Assembly (NCBI GenBank): GCA_018857735.1
Contig: JABMCL010001071.1
Span: 602,501 to 666,500, forward strand
DNA from: Alviniconcha marisindica
Lineage: Eukaryota; Mollusca; Gastropoda; Provannidae
Direction of reading: 5' to 3'
Length of the DNA stretch: 64,000 nucleotides
In this document: positions 1-26,100 of the stretch, one piece after another
How the letters are laid out: each line of letters begins with the position of its first letter
Numbering within the stretch: position 1 is the stretch's first letter
Made by a program: the position numbers and the translations under genes
Notes under the pieces: model-generated
What the model was told of the DNA's origin: nothing
Database searches by the model: none
Seen by the model: the letters and a program-made list of their open reading frames with translations, nothing else

Positions 1-152
1 TGCGGAGAGAAGACTCGGGCTGCTCTCCTCGTCACCGAGTTTCCAGACACCAGGAGCACAGCAGCAGAGGGAGCATACTCACCAACAGGCTGCCGGCACG
101 CGGGTTTTCTTGCTCTCCAGCCATAGACGCCACTCAAAAACGAAGAGATTCC

Positions 153-7897
<7,745 letters not shown>

Positions 7898-8219
7898 ACC
7901 AACATCGTGAGAGTGGAGCCCAAAATAACAATCAAACGTTTGAAATGGATGGAAAAGGGTTGTTGTTTTCATGTAACTGTACAATCTCTGTGTGTTCAAA
8001 ATATTTGTTGTGTTTCAGTATATACAGTATAAATGTGCTAATCAGTCAAAAGTGTGGATGTATACAATTATGGGCAAATACAGAGAAACTGCATGAGAGT
8101 CCCCATACACAGTATGACTGGATTGTTTTATTCATTGACTAATCAGTGTGCAATCCCCCTCTGACCAATTCCTCATTCGCTTTTTCTTCTTTTGAACATT
8201 TGTATAACAGAACAATGAT

Positions 8220-8225
8220 AATAAA
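8220..8225 (+). terminator. Candidate polyadenylation signal of the ASB-like gene
   Basis: AATAAA about 320 bases after the predicted stop at 7897. It is the first canonical hexamer noticed downstream. The stretch 7898-8734 otherwise holds nothing recognisable. Confidence 0.35.
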
Positions 8226-8734
8226 CAACGATGGCGATGATCTCTATATGGACTGCTTACAAAATTTAATGTGTTGCTCGTTATATGTTGGTGACTGCAT
8301 GCTGATGCCTATGTAGCTGACCTGAGAATGTTTATACAACACTAGGTATAGGCAGTACAGTGCACAGAACGTTCCAGACTGCCAATCACCTGGATAGCTT
8401 TAGCCAGTGGGAGTGTCACAAATAATACCTGGTGCAAAAATCATGAAAAAATATAATAATGATAATAACTCTTATACATAGCACCACAGCCCCTAAACAA
8501 ATTATGAGCAAGTGGTGCTGTACAATACAGCACAGCAACAGACTTTACAGAGCCAATGACTGGTGGATTCTGAAGAAAAAAAAGCACCTTCAAAATAAAT
8601 TATGGTTATGTTCACTGATAACGAGAGACAGCAGCACCATTCCCTGGAGACAAATAACATTCATCTGTTTGCTGGATTCAGACTCAAATCGTCATGCATT
8701 CCACCAGTCAGCACACTACCTGGTTGTCTGGACC

Positions 8735-9085
8735 TCTCTCCAAAAGGGGCAAGATGGCTCAGTTGGTAGCACGTTGGACCAAATAGCTCAGCGCAATACT
8801 GACGCAGGTTTGATTCCCCGGTGCAGCAAGGTATCTTTCTCCCAGAGTCAACTTTCAGTGCAGACTCTCTTGCGGTGGTAGTACAGCCTCCATGTGCAAT
8901 TGCATGCATCAACATGTATGTGCACGTTACAAATCCCAGACATCTGCAGCCATCCTAGTGTTTGGACACGAAAATGCTGCACACACTGGTAGGAATGGGT
9001 GGCGCTACTCTTGGGGCTGCTGTACCTCACCCAGGTAAGGTGACCCAAATTTCTTGCAAGGGATAATGAACTATTAAAATTAAAA
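8735..9085 (+). mobile_element. tRNA-derived SINE with intact A and B boxes
   Basis: The head ctccaaaaggggcaagatgg is followed by an A box TGGCTCAGTTGG (about 8755-8766) and a B box GGTTTGATTCC (about 8807-8817), the internal pol III promoter of a tRNA-like SINE. The body matches the copy at 6476-6865, including tttggacac, the cacccaggtaagg segment and the AT-rich tail. It is better preserved than the other copy. It lies between the ASB-like gene and TMEM41A. Confidence 0.8.
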
Positions 9086-9700
9086 GACTAAACAAAACAA
9101 CAACAACAACAAAACACTATAAATAATAATAATAGGGAATCTATAGAGCACTTTTGGAAACTCAAGGAGCTTTACAACTTAAAGAAAAATATGCAACTTG
9201 CAAATACCCAGATATATATATATATATATATATACAAATCCGGAGCAACCTATCTGTGCCAGTAAATGACCCAGAAGGGGTCAGATTGAAAACTGGTGCT
9301 ACTGGGAGGTGGGCCTTAGAGATCAGTGCAAAACCCTTTAGTTTCTGCAGCACATACTAACAAATCTACTTCTACAATTTTCTATTTCAAAGATTGCTGT
9401 GCAATTTTCAGGTAAATTACCCCTGCATGAAGTTGGATGTGTGAAACGCTGTTGTGCTATCAGCTTTGCCTGAATGACATGATTACCCTAGCCTTTCAGG
9501 CCAGAAAAGAAAATACAGCATTAACAACAAAACACAACAACAACAAAAAAGAAGAGGAAATTAAACAAATTTTAAAAGCTGTTTATTGCTCTTGGGACTT
9601 GAACCAAATGAATGAATATAAATAATCTGCAATCACACAAGCATAGATATAAACATTCCTTACTACTAAACTCTACCCTTCCCAATCTGACATTAACTCT

Positions 9701-10985
9701 GGTCCCACTCTGCCTTCCATCTCTGCTCCACAATTAAACCATGTTCATCAATTGTCCCACTCTTGTCTTCCATCCTTGCTCCACAATTAAACCATGTTCA
9801 TCAATTGTCCCACTCTTGTTTTCCATCCCTGCTCCACAATTAAACCATGTTCATCAATGGTCCCACTCCGTCTTCCATCCCTGCTCCACAATTAAAACAT
9901 GTTCATCAATGGTCCCACTCTTGTCTTCCATCCCTGCTCCACAATTAAACCATGTTCATCAATGGTCCCACTCTGCCTTCCATCCCTGCTCCACAATTAA
10001 ACCATGTTCATCAATGGTCCCACTCTTGTCTTCCATCCCTGCTCCACAATTAAACCATGTTCATCAATGGTCCCACTCTTGTCTTCCATCCCTGCTCCAC
10101 AATTAAACCATGTTCATCAATGGTCCCACTCTTGTTTTCCATCCCTGCTCCACAATTAAACCATGTTCATCAATGGTCCCACTCCATCTTCCATCCCTGC
10201 TCCACAATTAAAACATGTTCATCAATGGTCCCACTCTTGTCTTCCATCCCTGCTCCACAATTAAACCATGTTCATGAATGGTCCCACTCTTGTTTTCCAT
10301 CCCTGCTCCACAATTAAACCATGTTCATCAATTGTCCCACTCTTGTTTTCCATCCCTGCTCCACAATTAAACCATGTTCATCAATGGTCCCACTCTTGTC
10401 TTCCATCCCTGCTCCACAATTAAACCATGTTCATCAATGGCCCTACTTCTGCCTTCCATCCCTGTTCCACAATTAAAACATGTTCATCAATGGTCCCACT
10501 CTTGTCTTCCATCCCTGCTCCACAATTAAACTATGTTCATCAATGGTCCCACTTGGTCTTTCATCCCTGCTCCACAAATAAAAATAAAAAAATGGTCCCA
10601 CTCAGTCTTCCATCCTCGCTCCATAATTAGACAGTATTCGTAAATTAATGGTCCCACTTCATCTTTCATCCTTGCTCCACAGTTAAAAAATGCCCATAGA
10701 CTTATGGTTTCACTCTGTCTCTCATCCTTGCTCCACAATTAAACAATGTTCATAAATTTATAGCCCCACTCTACCACTCATTCTTGCTCCACAATTGAAC
10801 AATGTTCATAAATTAATGGTCCCACTCTGTCTCCCATCCTTACTCTATAATTAAATAACACTCATAAATGGCTGCACTCTCTCATCCTTAATCAATAATT
10901 TAAACACTGTTCATACCTGTCCCACACTCCTACCTTTGTTCCAAAATTAAACAATGTTCATAAACAGTTGCACTCTAACTCTCAT
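9701..10985. repeat. 53-bp minisatellite (VNTR), about 24 copies
   Basis: The unit contains catgttcatcaatggtccc then tccatccctgctccacaatt. Spacing is exact: the ATG of the unit recurs at 9741, 9794 and 9847. About 16 near-identical copies run to roughly 10570, then 7-8 increasingly diverged copies with small indels decay toward 10985. Since 53 is not a multiple of three, translated frames rotate and the open frames here are not evidence of a protein. No host gene overlaps it. Confidence 0.95.
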
Positions 10986-11347
10986 CCACGCTCAACTAAC
11001 AGACTATCAACCAAGCATCAAGCAAAATACCATCCATTACCACTTCATACTAGCATTGTTAAACGACACACCCTAATTCTCTATCAGAATTTTGACACTA
11101 AGACAAAAGTAGGCAAAATCTGAATTAAACACACTCATCCAACCTTAGTATCACATCAAGTGCACCCCCCACCCCAAACCACACACACACACCACCAATC
11201 AAAAGCATGTCCCTAACACAGAGCTATATATCATTGGAACATGCCTCATGCAATATGAATGAGTTCACCACGCAATATCAGGCTGAAAGCGCATCATATT
11301 ATGGTGGTGCTTTTGCATCATTCAAGCTACCACAAGGCACACTCCAG

Positions 11348-11353
11348 TTTATT
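11348..11353 (-). terminator. Candidate polyadenylation signal of TMEM41A
   Basis: The minus strand reads AATAAA about 80 bases downstream of the TMEM41A stop codon, a normal distance for a short 3' UTR. Confidence 0.6.
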
Positions 11354-11430
11354 TATAACTCAATGGTCCTTAAAGCCTAATTATCACAGGTGCAATTTTG
11401 AAACAAAAACTACACACTATGCACAGCCTA

Positions 11431-16866
<5,436 letters not shown>

Positions 16867-17564
16867 GATTTTCAGTCCACAAATACCCACCTGCAAAAAC
16901 AAAACAATAATGATCAGAATTTTGGTATCAATTATAAGAAACAAAAAAACTTTGCCTTCTAATTATACAATATCAGTTGTGTTTCTTTCAGAAATTTACA
17001 TAACTGATTTAGCTGACATTTCCTTTGACTTTAGCTTTTTTAAACAATTGTTTGTGACATGAGCAATCGTTCTCTTAATGGTGCACATAATGTGTCAATA
17101 ACATCACTGTAGCAGCAGAAAGAAAAAGTACACAGACAATTTGATGGTGCAAAAGTTCACTGACAGTAAGACATAGATAACGTTTCTTCTTCTTCTTTGC
17201 ATAGATAACTTGTTTTTTTACATGATCAGTGAACATTTGCACCATTGCTATTTATAATCTTGTGCTGATCTGTTAACTGGGGATGTGGACGAGTATCTGA
17301 AAAGTAACTCAAGTCAATACACTTTAATCATCACTCACAGGGCAGTTCATCTAACAACTAAAGGCTCATTAAAAAACAAAAACAAAACAACAACAGACAA
17401 ACAAACAAAAAATCAGTTATGTTTGAGTCCAAACACGTACTGAAAGTGAAACATTGCTTAATATTCATATATATATATATATTCATTTTCTCATTTCAAA
17501 TCCATGGGCTTGGTGCCGAATGTCCAGCATCCAATAGTTTCACTGTGTAACCCTAACCCTGGCA

Positions 17565-17655
17565 GAGCTCAGGAGCTGTGTAAAAATCGAGGTGGCCGTC
17601 CTGCGTTCCCGTCCCTAATAAGCCTACGGTTTCTGTGGACGTAAAGCAACACTCA
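17565..17655 (+). repeat. Dispersed repeat copy (same family as 12618)
   Basis: Contains aggagctgtgtaaaaatcga, ggtggccgtcctgcg and tgtggacgtaaagcaacac. The rest of 16.9-18.3 kb shows nothing certain beyond a short (TA)n near 17469; it should contain the 5' non-coding exon(s) and promoter of TMEM41A. Confidence 0.65.
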
Positions 17656-18179
17656 ACAAACCCAAACCCTGTGACTGGTACACGATGGGCCTGGTACATG
17701 ATGAGGCTGAAACGCTACGGGCGACCCCACTTGGGGCTGGGCTAGAGTAATCAATGCCGGTCAAGCACAAACAATACCGTCTGATACTGACGCGCAAATT
17801 TGCAACGCTCAGAGCCCAGTCCCTGACAGGAAGAAGAAGCGGAGGAAGAAGAAACAGCACTGAAGTCTGAAGCAGACGACAAAACTGTACCACTCCAAAG
17901 ATCAGTTCCAAAGTTCACAAAAATGACAGGTCACCACAGCAACATTGGATAAAAACTTCAAGCACAGCATTATGCGAATAACACTCACTCTTTTTTACAG
18001 GTATTTTCCGACCGACAACAGATTTTGTGAGTTAAAACGGATCTTTGACTACCTCCCAGGCCCTTTGGTCGTGCGCCAGTGGCGTGTTGTCGACTTTCGA
18101 TTCTAGATCTTGAACGACATAAAGAAAGATTAAAACAAAACAAAAATAGGTTGGTAAAAGACCTCTCAGGTATTCTGTA

Positions 18180-18378
18180 TCATATTGTACAATACTGGTT
18201 CCTGTAACAAGAGTAGTTGTAAAAATAAGGGTGAGGGAAGGGGGTGACATTTTACGACAAGAGCGAACATTGAGTCTGTTTCCACGAGTATGACAGCCAC
18301 CGTTGAACCGAAGGGCAAGACCGTGTTTTGTGTTTAATTTTTCTTCACATTTCCAGCTCTAGAGACAAGCCTGGCATA
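18180..18378. promoter_or_regulatory. Probable shared divergent promoter of TMEM41A and MALSU1
   Basis: TMEM41A runs leftward and MALSU1 rightward from this interval, and no other gene fits between them. No TATA box or other core element is clear. The call rests on gene orientation only. Confidence 0.35.
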
Positions 18379-21300
18379 ATGATTAACAGTGTGTGTTTAC
18401 GTGCCAGTGTGAGGTTATCACTCACATTTCGTGCACGTATTGCTGTGGAAAGACCCTTAAACGTGATGGCCAGCAGAAATTCGTCTGCTACAGCGCTGCT
18501 GGCACTGAGAGGAAAGAGCCACAACTGTGCGCAATTTTCATCTCATGCACGGCGCTGTTCATCGGAGACAGGCTCAGATGGCACTTCACTGGAGGGGAAG
18601 AATATTCAGCCGAAGCATGACCTAGAGATACAGGCATGGATGAGCCAGATTGAGCAAGATGTTGAAAAGGACAGAAAACCATTTCAAGATTTCACATACA
18701 GCCAAGACCACGAACAACCTCATACAGCGCCCAAAGTTGATGAAAGGATTGCAAGTAAAAGCATGGGAAGAGCACATGGTACACTGGACACAGAAATAGA
18801 AGACTTTGGGTACCTTGAAGATGATGAAGAAGAATTTCAAGAAGTTGCACCAAAGAGACGCGTGCCAATTTCTCTTGATAGTACGTAACTTTTGTCATTT
18901 ACAAATTACATCGTGTACATGAGGTCACGCTGGCCCAGTTTCTTTTCATCTATTTATTGTCACAAACAAAACATATATATGACTTGTCTTGTTAGATACA
19001 TTGCTACAACCAGATGTCTAGCGTTGGTCTTGTTAGATATATATTGGTGCAACCAGATGTCTGGCGTTGGCTCAGTGGTGGGGGACTTTTAGTGTATGTT
19101 GGGTTATTTTTGGTGTTTCCATAATTCACGAAATTCTGACATGGATTACAGGATTTTGATGTGCGTATGATATTTTTTTCATTATCCGTATGCACGTGGG
19201 GGACCCCTCATTTGAAGTACTTTAACTAGGATTGGATACAGACTGTGTTGATGTCAAAGTGATTTCGCTTTTAGTCGATGGCAGTCGTGATGGAAAAGTT
19301 CTTCAGCTGCTCTATACATTGATGTGAGGTGGTGTAAGACCTATTATTGTGCCTGGTGTAGCTGGGTAATTCCAGTTTTGGTATCAAAGACACTATTCAT
19401 ATACACTTATATATGAACCAGTATTAAAAACAATTTAACCAAGGTTATGCGCATTAGAAGTAGAAAAGCCTGAAAGAAAAAGAAAGAGAGGACATAATAA
19501 AGTTGATGTAATGGCAATGCATAAAAAATATTTTAATAATAGAGGAGGGGCCAAATAATGTACAGAATTTCAGTGATTACAAATGAGGTATCAAATAACT
19601 TTTCACTTTCAGCTACCAGAATCTATTACCTGTCTGTTAAGACAAACCCAGCTGAAGGATGTATATATTATTGCAGCGTTGCTTTTTTCTAGTACTGCAG
19701 TAGCACACAGGTGGATCTGTATCGATACTTAATTCTGCTGGTATGTCTGGTCACTGTGATAAAATATGTTATCATTTTCTGTTTTCCAGGAGGCCAGCAT
19801 GGCGTGTTTGATGTTGAGGAGATGGTTGCTGTGCTGGAGGATGAAAATGGCATTGACATCCAGGTCATTGACATCCCTCCAGAGATCCGATTTGTTGACC
19901 ACATGGTGGTGGTGAGTGCCAAGTCTCTCCGACACATGAGGGCCATGGCTTCGTCCATTGAGTGGATGGTAAGTTACCATTTCAAACTCAAACAAATAAG
20001 TCCCCCCAAAAAACAAAAAATAGGGACTAGGACTTGTAGTAGCTCTAAACAGCGTTTAAAAATATAAGATTCTTCGCCCACTGGGTTGTTTTATTGTTCA
20101 TTTTCACTATTCTTGTGTACCATTGCTGTTTGTTCTTTGCTTGAATGAAGGATTACTGAAAAAGATGTCAAAACAATGTTGAATACCAGCATTTTGAGGG
20201 TGAGAATCAAAACACAATAAAGGTGAAAAGGATGAGATTTTTGTTGTTTTTGATGGGACTGTGCAGAGCAACTTGCAATATTGGAACAGATCCCTTTGAC
20301 TAGGCAAAGCAGTTTAGGTACTGTGATGATGAAAAAAAGTAAAATTTATATTGCTTAGTGGATAAATGTTGCCCCCTTTCCCTTTTTATACTTGCCCATT
20401 AAAATTTGTGTGTTCTGGTCCAAACAAAGCGTTTCAGAAACACATGGCTCATAGATTTGTGTGGTATGAATAAATTGTGGCTACCAATGGATCATTAAAT
20501 CAGTGTGATATAAATTGCAACAGACATGGGATTGTAAAACAGGACTGATCATGTGGAAGTTGTTCCTCATCTGCATTTTCCATTTTTATGTGTATTGCCA
20601 CATATTCAGTTCCATCCAGTATTATCTCACCAAGTTTGAAAGACCTGATGGACGAAGGGAGGTAATCTGGAATTGAACATTTGACTGCCAGCCCCTTGGG
20701 CGTTTTCTTCTAACATCCCATTAGCAGTTTGAAAGTGCACTTACATTGGAAATCTACATGAAACTAAAGTCTCTGTGCAAATTTTATGAAAGAAAACTAA
20801 GAAATGAAGAATGTGACATTGTAAAAGCCTCAATTTTTTATGCTATGTGGGCAGGTTATTTTTTAATACATCTGCAAAACATTTGAACATTAGGAAATAG
20901 CGACATGTATCTAGTGTTAAATAATATCAGTTTGCCTTAGCTGGCATCTCTTTAGTGGATGTGGTTTTGTTTTCTTTATTGCTTTGACCTGTATCATATG
21001 ACCAAGGTTCACTCATCTTTCAAGCACTTCAGTTTTGACTTTTTATTTTTTATATTATTATTTCAGTACAAAAAGAAAAAGAGACAAAGTGACAGACAAT
21101 TCAAATTGGAAGGAAGAGAATGCAAGGATTGGTTTGCCATGGATCTGGGTAAGTTCCATACACATTTTAGGTGTGGATGGCTTTTTATATAACTTTACTG
21201 CGTGTAATCTGTGTGCGCACATGCATGCACTTACGTACTTTGTGTATTAGTCAGCTTACTGTTGCAGGGTAATTTTTAACCAAAACATATTTTCATGGGT

Positions 21301-21935
21301 AGTGCTTTATTTAGGCGTGAATCTTGCTGTTTTGGAAAGCAAATCCAAATGTTTATTTCTGATTGTTATAGCAGAATAGGAAGAAAAACTGTGGCAGCTG
21401 AGTCGAGTATTGAAGATTTTCCTTTTGATAACACTATCAGTATCAGTGAAAACATTCTTGCGTTTCATTGAGAAAGTATTCAAAAGATTGTTTTATGCTT
21501 AGATGCATTTGTCAGCCTGTTGAGGGTCAGTTTATTCTCCATCCCTTCACAGCATCTCCCATTGTTAACAATCTTTACCATGGCCCACCACCATTTTCAG
21601 CTCTGACCCACTTCTCTGCTTCAGGCAACATTGCAGTTCACATTTTCATGCCTGAAGCTCGGCAGCATTACGACATTGAGACTTTGTGGACACTTGGGCC
21701 GGAACACGATAATCAGCAACACTACGTCCAAGACGACAAGCTCAACCTCTCTGCTGCTGAACTCTTCTGGCTGGAGACCAGCTGGAACAAGGCTTCATCT
21801 GTTCAGGCAAATGAAGATGTGAACACAGAGAAAAGAGTGGGTAGTGCAGACGACAGGTTTCCCACCAAGGTGCCATTTGTGGGTGCAAGTTCAGGTAGCA
21901 TGGTGAAGGATGGCAATGAGAAAAAGTTGGACTGA
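18379..21935 (+). CDS. MALSU1: Mitochondrial ribosome silencing factor, RsfS family
   Basis: Exons 18379-18880, 19790-19968, 21067-21148, 21625-21935 give 357 residues with all phases consistent. Start: ATG 18379 gives an Arg-rich, acid-poor N-terminus (MINSVCLRASVRLSLTFRAR), a good mitochondrial presequence; ATG 18463 is an alternative. Seen: the RsfS domain from about residue 169 (GVFDVEEMVAVLEDENGIDI, QVIDIPPEIRFVDHMVVVSA, SLRHMRAMA, DWFAMDLGNIAVHIFMPEAR, YDIETLWTLG), which matches MALSU1 throughout. Family knowledge: RsfS/MALSU1 binds uL14 on the large subunit and blocks premature subunit joining; MALSU1 acts in mitoribosome large-subunit assembly. Odd: it is longer than the human protein (234 residues), with an acidic linker ending YLEDDEEEFQE before the domain and a ~90-residue Ser/Asn-rich tail after it. 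NOP58 converges on it from the right. Confidence 0.93.
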
Positions 21936-22366
21936 AAAAAGCTGTGAAAGAATTGGATGAAATAGTGGTTAGGCATGCTTTAAATTCAAGACAGTTGACA
22001 GGATTTCATGTCCCAAGTGCCATACTGTGTCTGCCAGTTGACTTTGACCAGTCAGTTGGTGCTTCCTGCACATGGAATATTCAGTCTTGCTCATCAGCAG
22101 ACACCAGGAACATACTTGCATATGGGATGCAATTGCTTATAACTATCTGAAAGGCACACAAAAAGTGTGCCATCTCTGATCTGGAAGATGGCAATCTTAC
22201 TTTTAACACCTGACTGAAAACTGCTTGTGTGAAACAGTGGAGTGTTTAATATTATATACAGCATCTCAAGAGCAGACCTTTTATGAAATACACACGCATA
22301 TACATGCATTTTTTAGATTTGTAGTACAAGATTATGTGGATATGTTCAAAATGTCAATGATATCCT

Positions 22367-22372
22367 AATAAA
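22367..22372 (+). terminator. Candidate polyadenylation signal of MALSU1
   Basis: AATAAA about 430 bases after the stop. The stretch 21936-23170 otherwise contains no recognisable gene and is probably the 3' UTR of MALSU1 and the 3' UTR of the convergent NOP58. Confidence 0.45.
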
Positions 22373-23173
22373 TATCAACAAGCTCCACTTTGTATCTGTG
22401 GAATGAAATTCAGCTGTTTGAAAAAAGCAAATATAATGTTGCTTTTAAACTTAAAAGTTTACATGCATTTGGAATATTTCCTTTCACTAGTTTCTGGAAA
22501 AAAACCCACCAGCAACACGCACAATTCTCATTTACAGGAACATTGCCCAGTGTTTTTGACTCGCATCATGTCCAGCATTACCGTTTTACTGTTTGACCAC
22601 TGGGCTGGCATGGCAAAAACTTGGATATTGTGATTGTCCTGGAAGCAAATGATTTGGTTGCTGATGGTCATTGCTTTAGCTCTTGGCTGTGTAGTGTACC
22701 CATCAACTTTATTTGAATGGTCCACCCATGCAATTTTGTTAATTCTGTTTGTTATAATGAAGATTCCATGTCTAGCTCAACAGTTCAGATATACATAAGT
22801 TATGAATAGGGTGGAGCTTGTGTGGCCATGATGCAATGCTCATTGTGTTTGGCTTGCTACTCAATATACTTTGAAAACTGAAAATTTGAAACGATCCAGT
22901 TGATGACCAAGTTGGACACTTTTTGCACAGCTTACTATTTCGCATAAGAGTCAACTTTGAAGAAATACAATGTACCTTTTGTGTGAATGCTTGCAAAAGA
23001 ATATGCACACATTTTACCAAAATAACAGAACACGATAATCAGATAATCAGTAAATCTCTTTAATAAATCATTTACTTCAAATCTTTGTCAATATCTGAAC
23101 ACATCAATGGAATACAGCTGATCCCCCACATTCGTTCAACAGTCTTTCAACCCCAATCCCAACCCCATGTCCT

Positions 23174-26100
23174 TTAGTCGTCCACCTCCTCTTTCGCTTT
23201 CTTTTTCTTCTTCTTCTTCTTCTCTCCACTTGCATCAAGTGAGCCTGAAAAATACAAAAAAAATGTGACATGCCAATCAGGGAAATACAACAGCACACAA
23301 GGATAGACTGATAGCTGGTTTGTAATGCCCAATCAACCACAATTAAGTTATACCAAAAATGAGAACAAAATACTTCAAACTTCACTCACATCATCTTGCT
23401 AACAAAGCTGTTATTTTAAAGTGTGCAGGTGACATAACTTGTCAAAGCTTAGTGCTGAAATACTGAAAATGGCTATCTGCATGCAACAGAAGCTTACTGG
23501 GCAAGATTCATGATTTGAATAGTTCTGTTCTTTCTCTATCCCCCCCCCCCCCCCCCCCCCCCAATCATTGAATAAGGTAACTTTTCAAATGTGGATGCAT
23601 TGTTTTCAGTTTATAATAATAAAAAATTAATGTTAATGCAGCATCTTTAGATTATGAAGCATAATAATAAAATTGTGAAAGTAGTGTTTTCTCTGGTACT
23701 GTTGTGGGGGGGGGGGGGGTTCCTTAACTGTCAATTGCTTTTATCAGCCTTTTCCTTATGTGGCGCTGACTGTACCAGTGCAGTAAAGGGGACACGGAGA
23801 AATCCGGAGTCACTAAATGCTGAGAGAATGGTATCTACTGCCCAGCCTTACCTGTTGAGAGCTGGGACACATTCATGCTGTCCTCCTCATCTTCCTGTTT
23901 GTGCTTCTTCTTCTTCTTTTTCTTCTTTTCAGACATCGACTCTGCAAAAGAAAACAAATTGCATGCCTTCTACCAGACTATATCATATTCTTATACCACT
24001 GCCTTGGCAGAGGTTGCAAGACCCATTTATAAAAGACTCAAGCTTAGTGAGTGCATGGGCACTTAACTGCAGACATTTTGCTGCATCTAGCAAACTATCC
24101 TAGTTAAACACGATTCTCTGGGGAGGTTTGGGGCTCTCTGTTGCTAGTTTTGATAGTAGTCTTTGTACTTTGTAATTTCCTTAGACTGGGAGAGCTTTCT
24201 ACCATGTCTTTGTTAGCAGGCGGTTTAAAATGGGGGTGACATATCCAGCAGTGATTTACTTGACGCCAAATGCCAATGCTATCACCCTGTTGCAAAAGCA
24301 GTGTTATTTTGTTCAGCATTCACACAGGATAGTCGACTTCACCTAAAAAGTCCAGATTTGTTGTCGGGCACAAACTTCATTGTCCTCAGAAACTCCACAG
24401 AAGTACACAGGAACCACTGATAAAAATCAGAGCACTGACAAGAGAGGCTATCTGTCTTTTTAAAGACAACTTTATCTTCAACCCTTCCCATCATATATAT
24501 ATAAACCCCTCATCAAGGACTACCCTTAGTTCAAGACCACATCTGCTTCATTTCATACTGGTGGTTAAAGAGGGGTTCTACTGTATTCATCTGCATGAAG
24601 CCATGCACAAAAAGACGTGTACTCACCATCAGCAAAAGAAGTATCACCATCTGAAACTGGCTCAACCTTGACCTTTTTCTTGGGCTTGGGTTCATCCTCT
24701 GCTTCACTGTCACCTTTTCTCTTCTTCGGAACACTGGGCAAGGTGGAATCTGCTGCTGCATTGTAGACACGCACTTCACTGGTGACAGAAAAGGAGGGAA
24801 AAACAGAAGTTAGCACTGAGGGCCAGTTTTCGACTTCCTTCCAAGCCTCAACACACAAGGGAGTTAATTAGCACTCAAAATACATAACACAAGTAGAACA
24901 AAGACCTGAGTCCCCTCCTGTAACTCTCACCTGGCATGCAAGTAAACACAAGGTAAATCCTCTACCAAGACTTATTTTTCCTTTTCTTCTTGATTTCTCC
25001 AGGCTCTACATCAGCCATTGACCAGTTAACAGCCCAAAATGTCTGATTACTTACTGGAGGAGGCAGACAAATGCCCCATTCATTTCTGCTTGAGGCAGTC
25101 AATGTCTGTTCAATTTGGTTCAACAAGGTGCCTTAAAGAGCATGATACTCACTGGCTAAAAAATAACGGAGATGGCTTACTGACCAATTTGTCACGTGAA
25201 ATGAGCGTGTTTTTAGTCAGAACAGGTTCAAATAATTAACAAGACACAAGATACTGTTCGTCTTTAACTGATGGTAAAGCATGATGTATTTATCCTTTCT
25301 TTCAAGGACTTATTTCACAGTAAAGCATGTGCCATTTCTCTTTCGAATGACTTATTTCACTGTAAAGTACTAATATGTGGGACACTTCTCCTTTTCTTAA
25401 CAGGACCTATTTTGCGGTAAAACGGGCAAGAAAAAATACTCGTATTCACACACCACCGCTCAACCAATTCTCCAAGGAAATTCTGTATGAATGCTTACCT
25501 TTTGTTTTCATATTTCTCCCATTTTGCCTGCTTCTTTCCTGAACCACTGATTTTTTGTACCTGAAACAAACAAAAATACAAATTTAGGGGGCAAAGTTAG
25601 GCACAGATGTTTGTTTTGGTTTTTATTGAAACTTTTTCATTTTTTATTCCAGATTAAAAACACAGTGTGATTGCCTCAGAGGTAGTGACGAATAAAAGAG
25701 TAACATCAGCAGTCAGAAAACAAAAAGTTTCATCATTGGCAACCATCCTTGGATCAAGACTGCACCAGATTAACTACTGCATCACTGCACATATACAACT
25801 CAGATGTTTACTTTCCACTCTTTGCAGCACATACATACAAACATCATTTCCTTCAATATCAAACACAATGAGACCATTTCACATTCAAAAACACATCTTC
25901 AAACAGATTATCTGCAACACTTGTGACCAAAACTGTCATGTCACAAAACAGGGTTTGTACAGAAAAATCTATTCAAAATTCACAAACTGTTCACAAACCT
26001 TTGCAATATGGGCTGGGGCAAAAAAGCAACATGCAAGTACGCCACACATCTGGTAAAGGGGCGCAACCCTTACTGGAACCAAAGGCTGATGTACTCTTAT

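Noticed and set aside
8755..8825. A tRNA gene at the A/B boxes
   Set aside because: The sequence does not close a cloverleaf acceptor stem and continues into a SINE body shared with 6476-6865.
9741..10738. Open frames repeating HQWSHS and PAPQLNHV
   Set aside because: Produced by the 53-bp minisatellite. The unit is not a multiple of three, so frames rotate and no stable protein repeat results.
9701..10985. A CRISPR-like array
   Set aside because: The units are contiguous 53-bp tandem copies with no unique spacers, in a eukaryotic, intron-bearing context.
17540..17560. Telomere-like ccctaaccct
   Set aside because: Fewer than two repeat units; chance.
18032..18250. Minus-strand 72-codon frame as a TMEM41A first coding exon
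   Set aside because: No similarity to the TMEM41A N-terminus; the spliced protein starting at 16866 already has the full family length.
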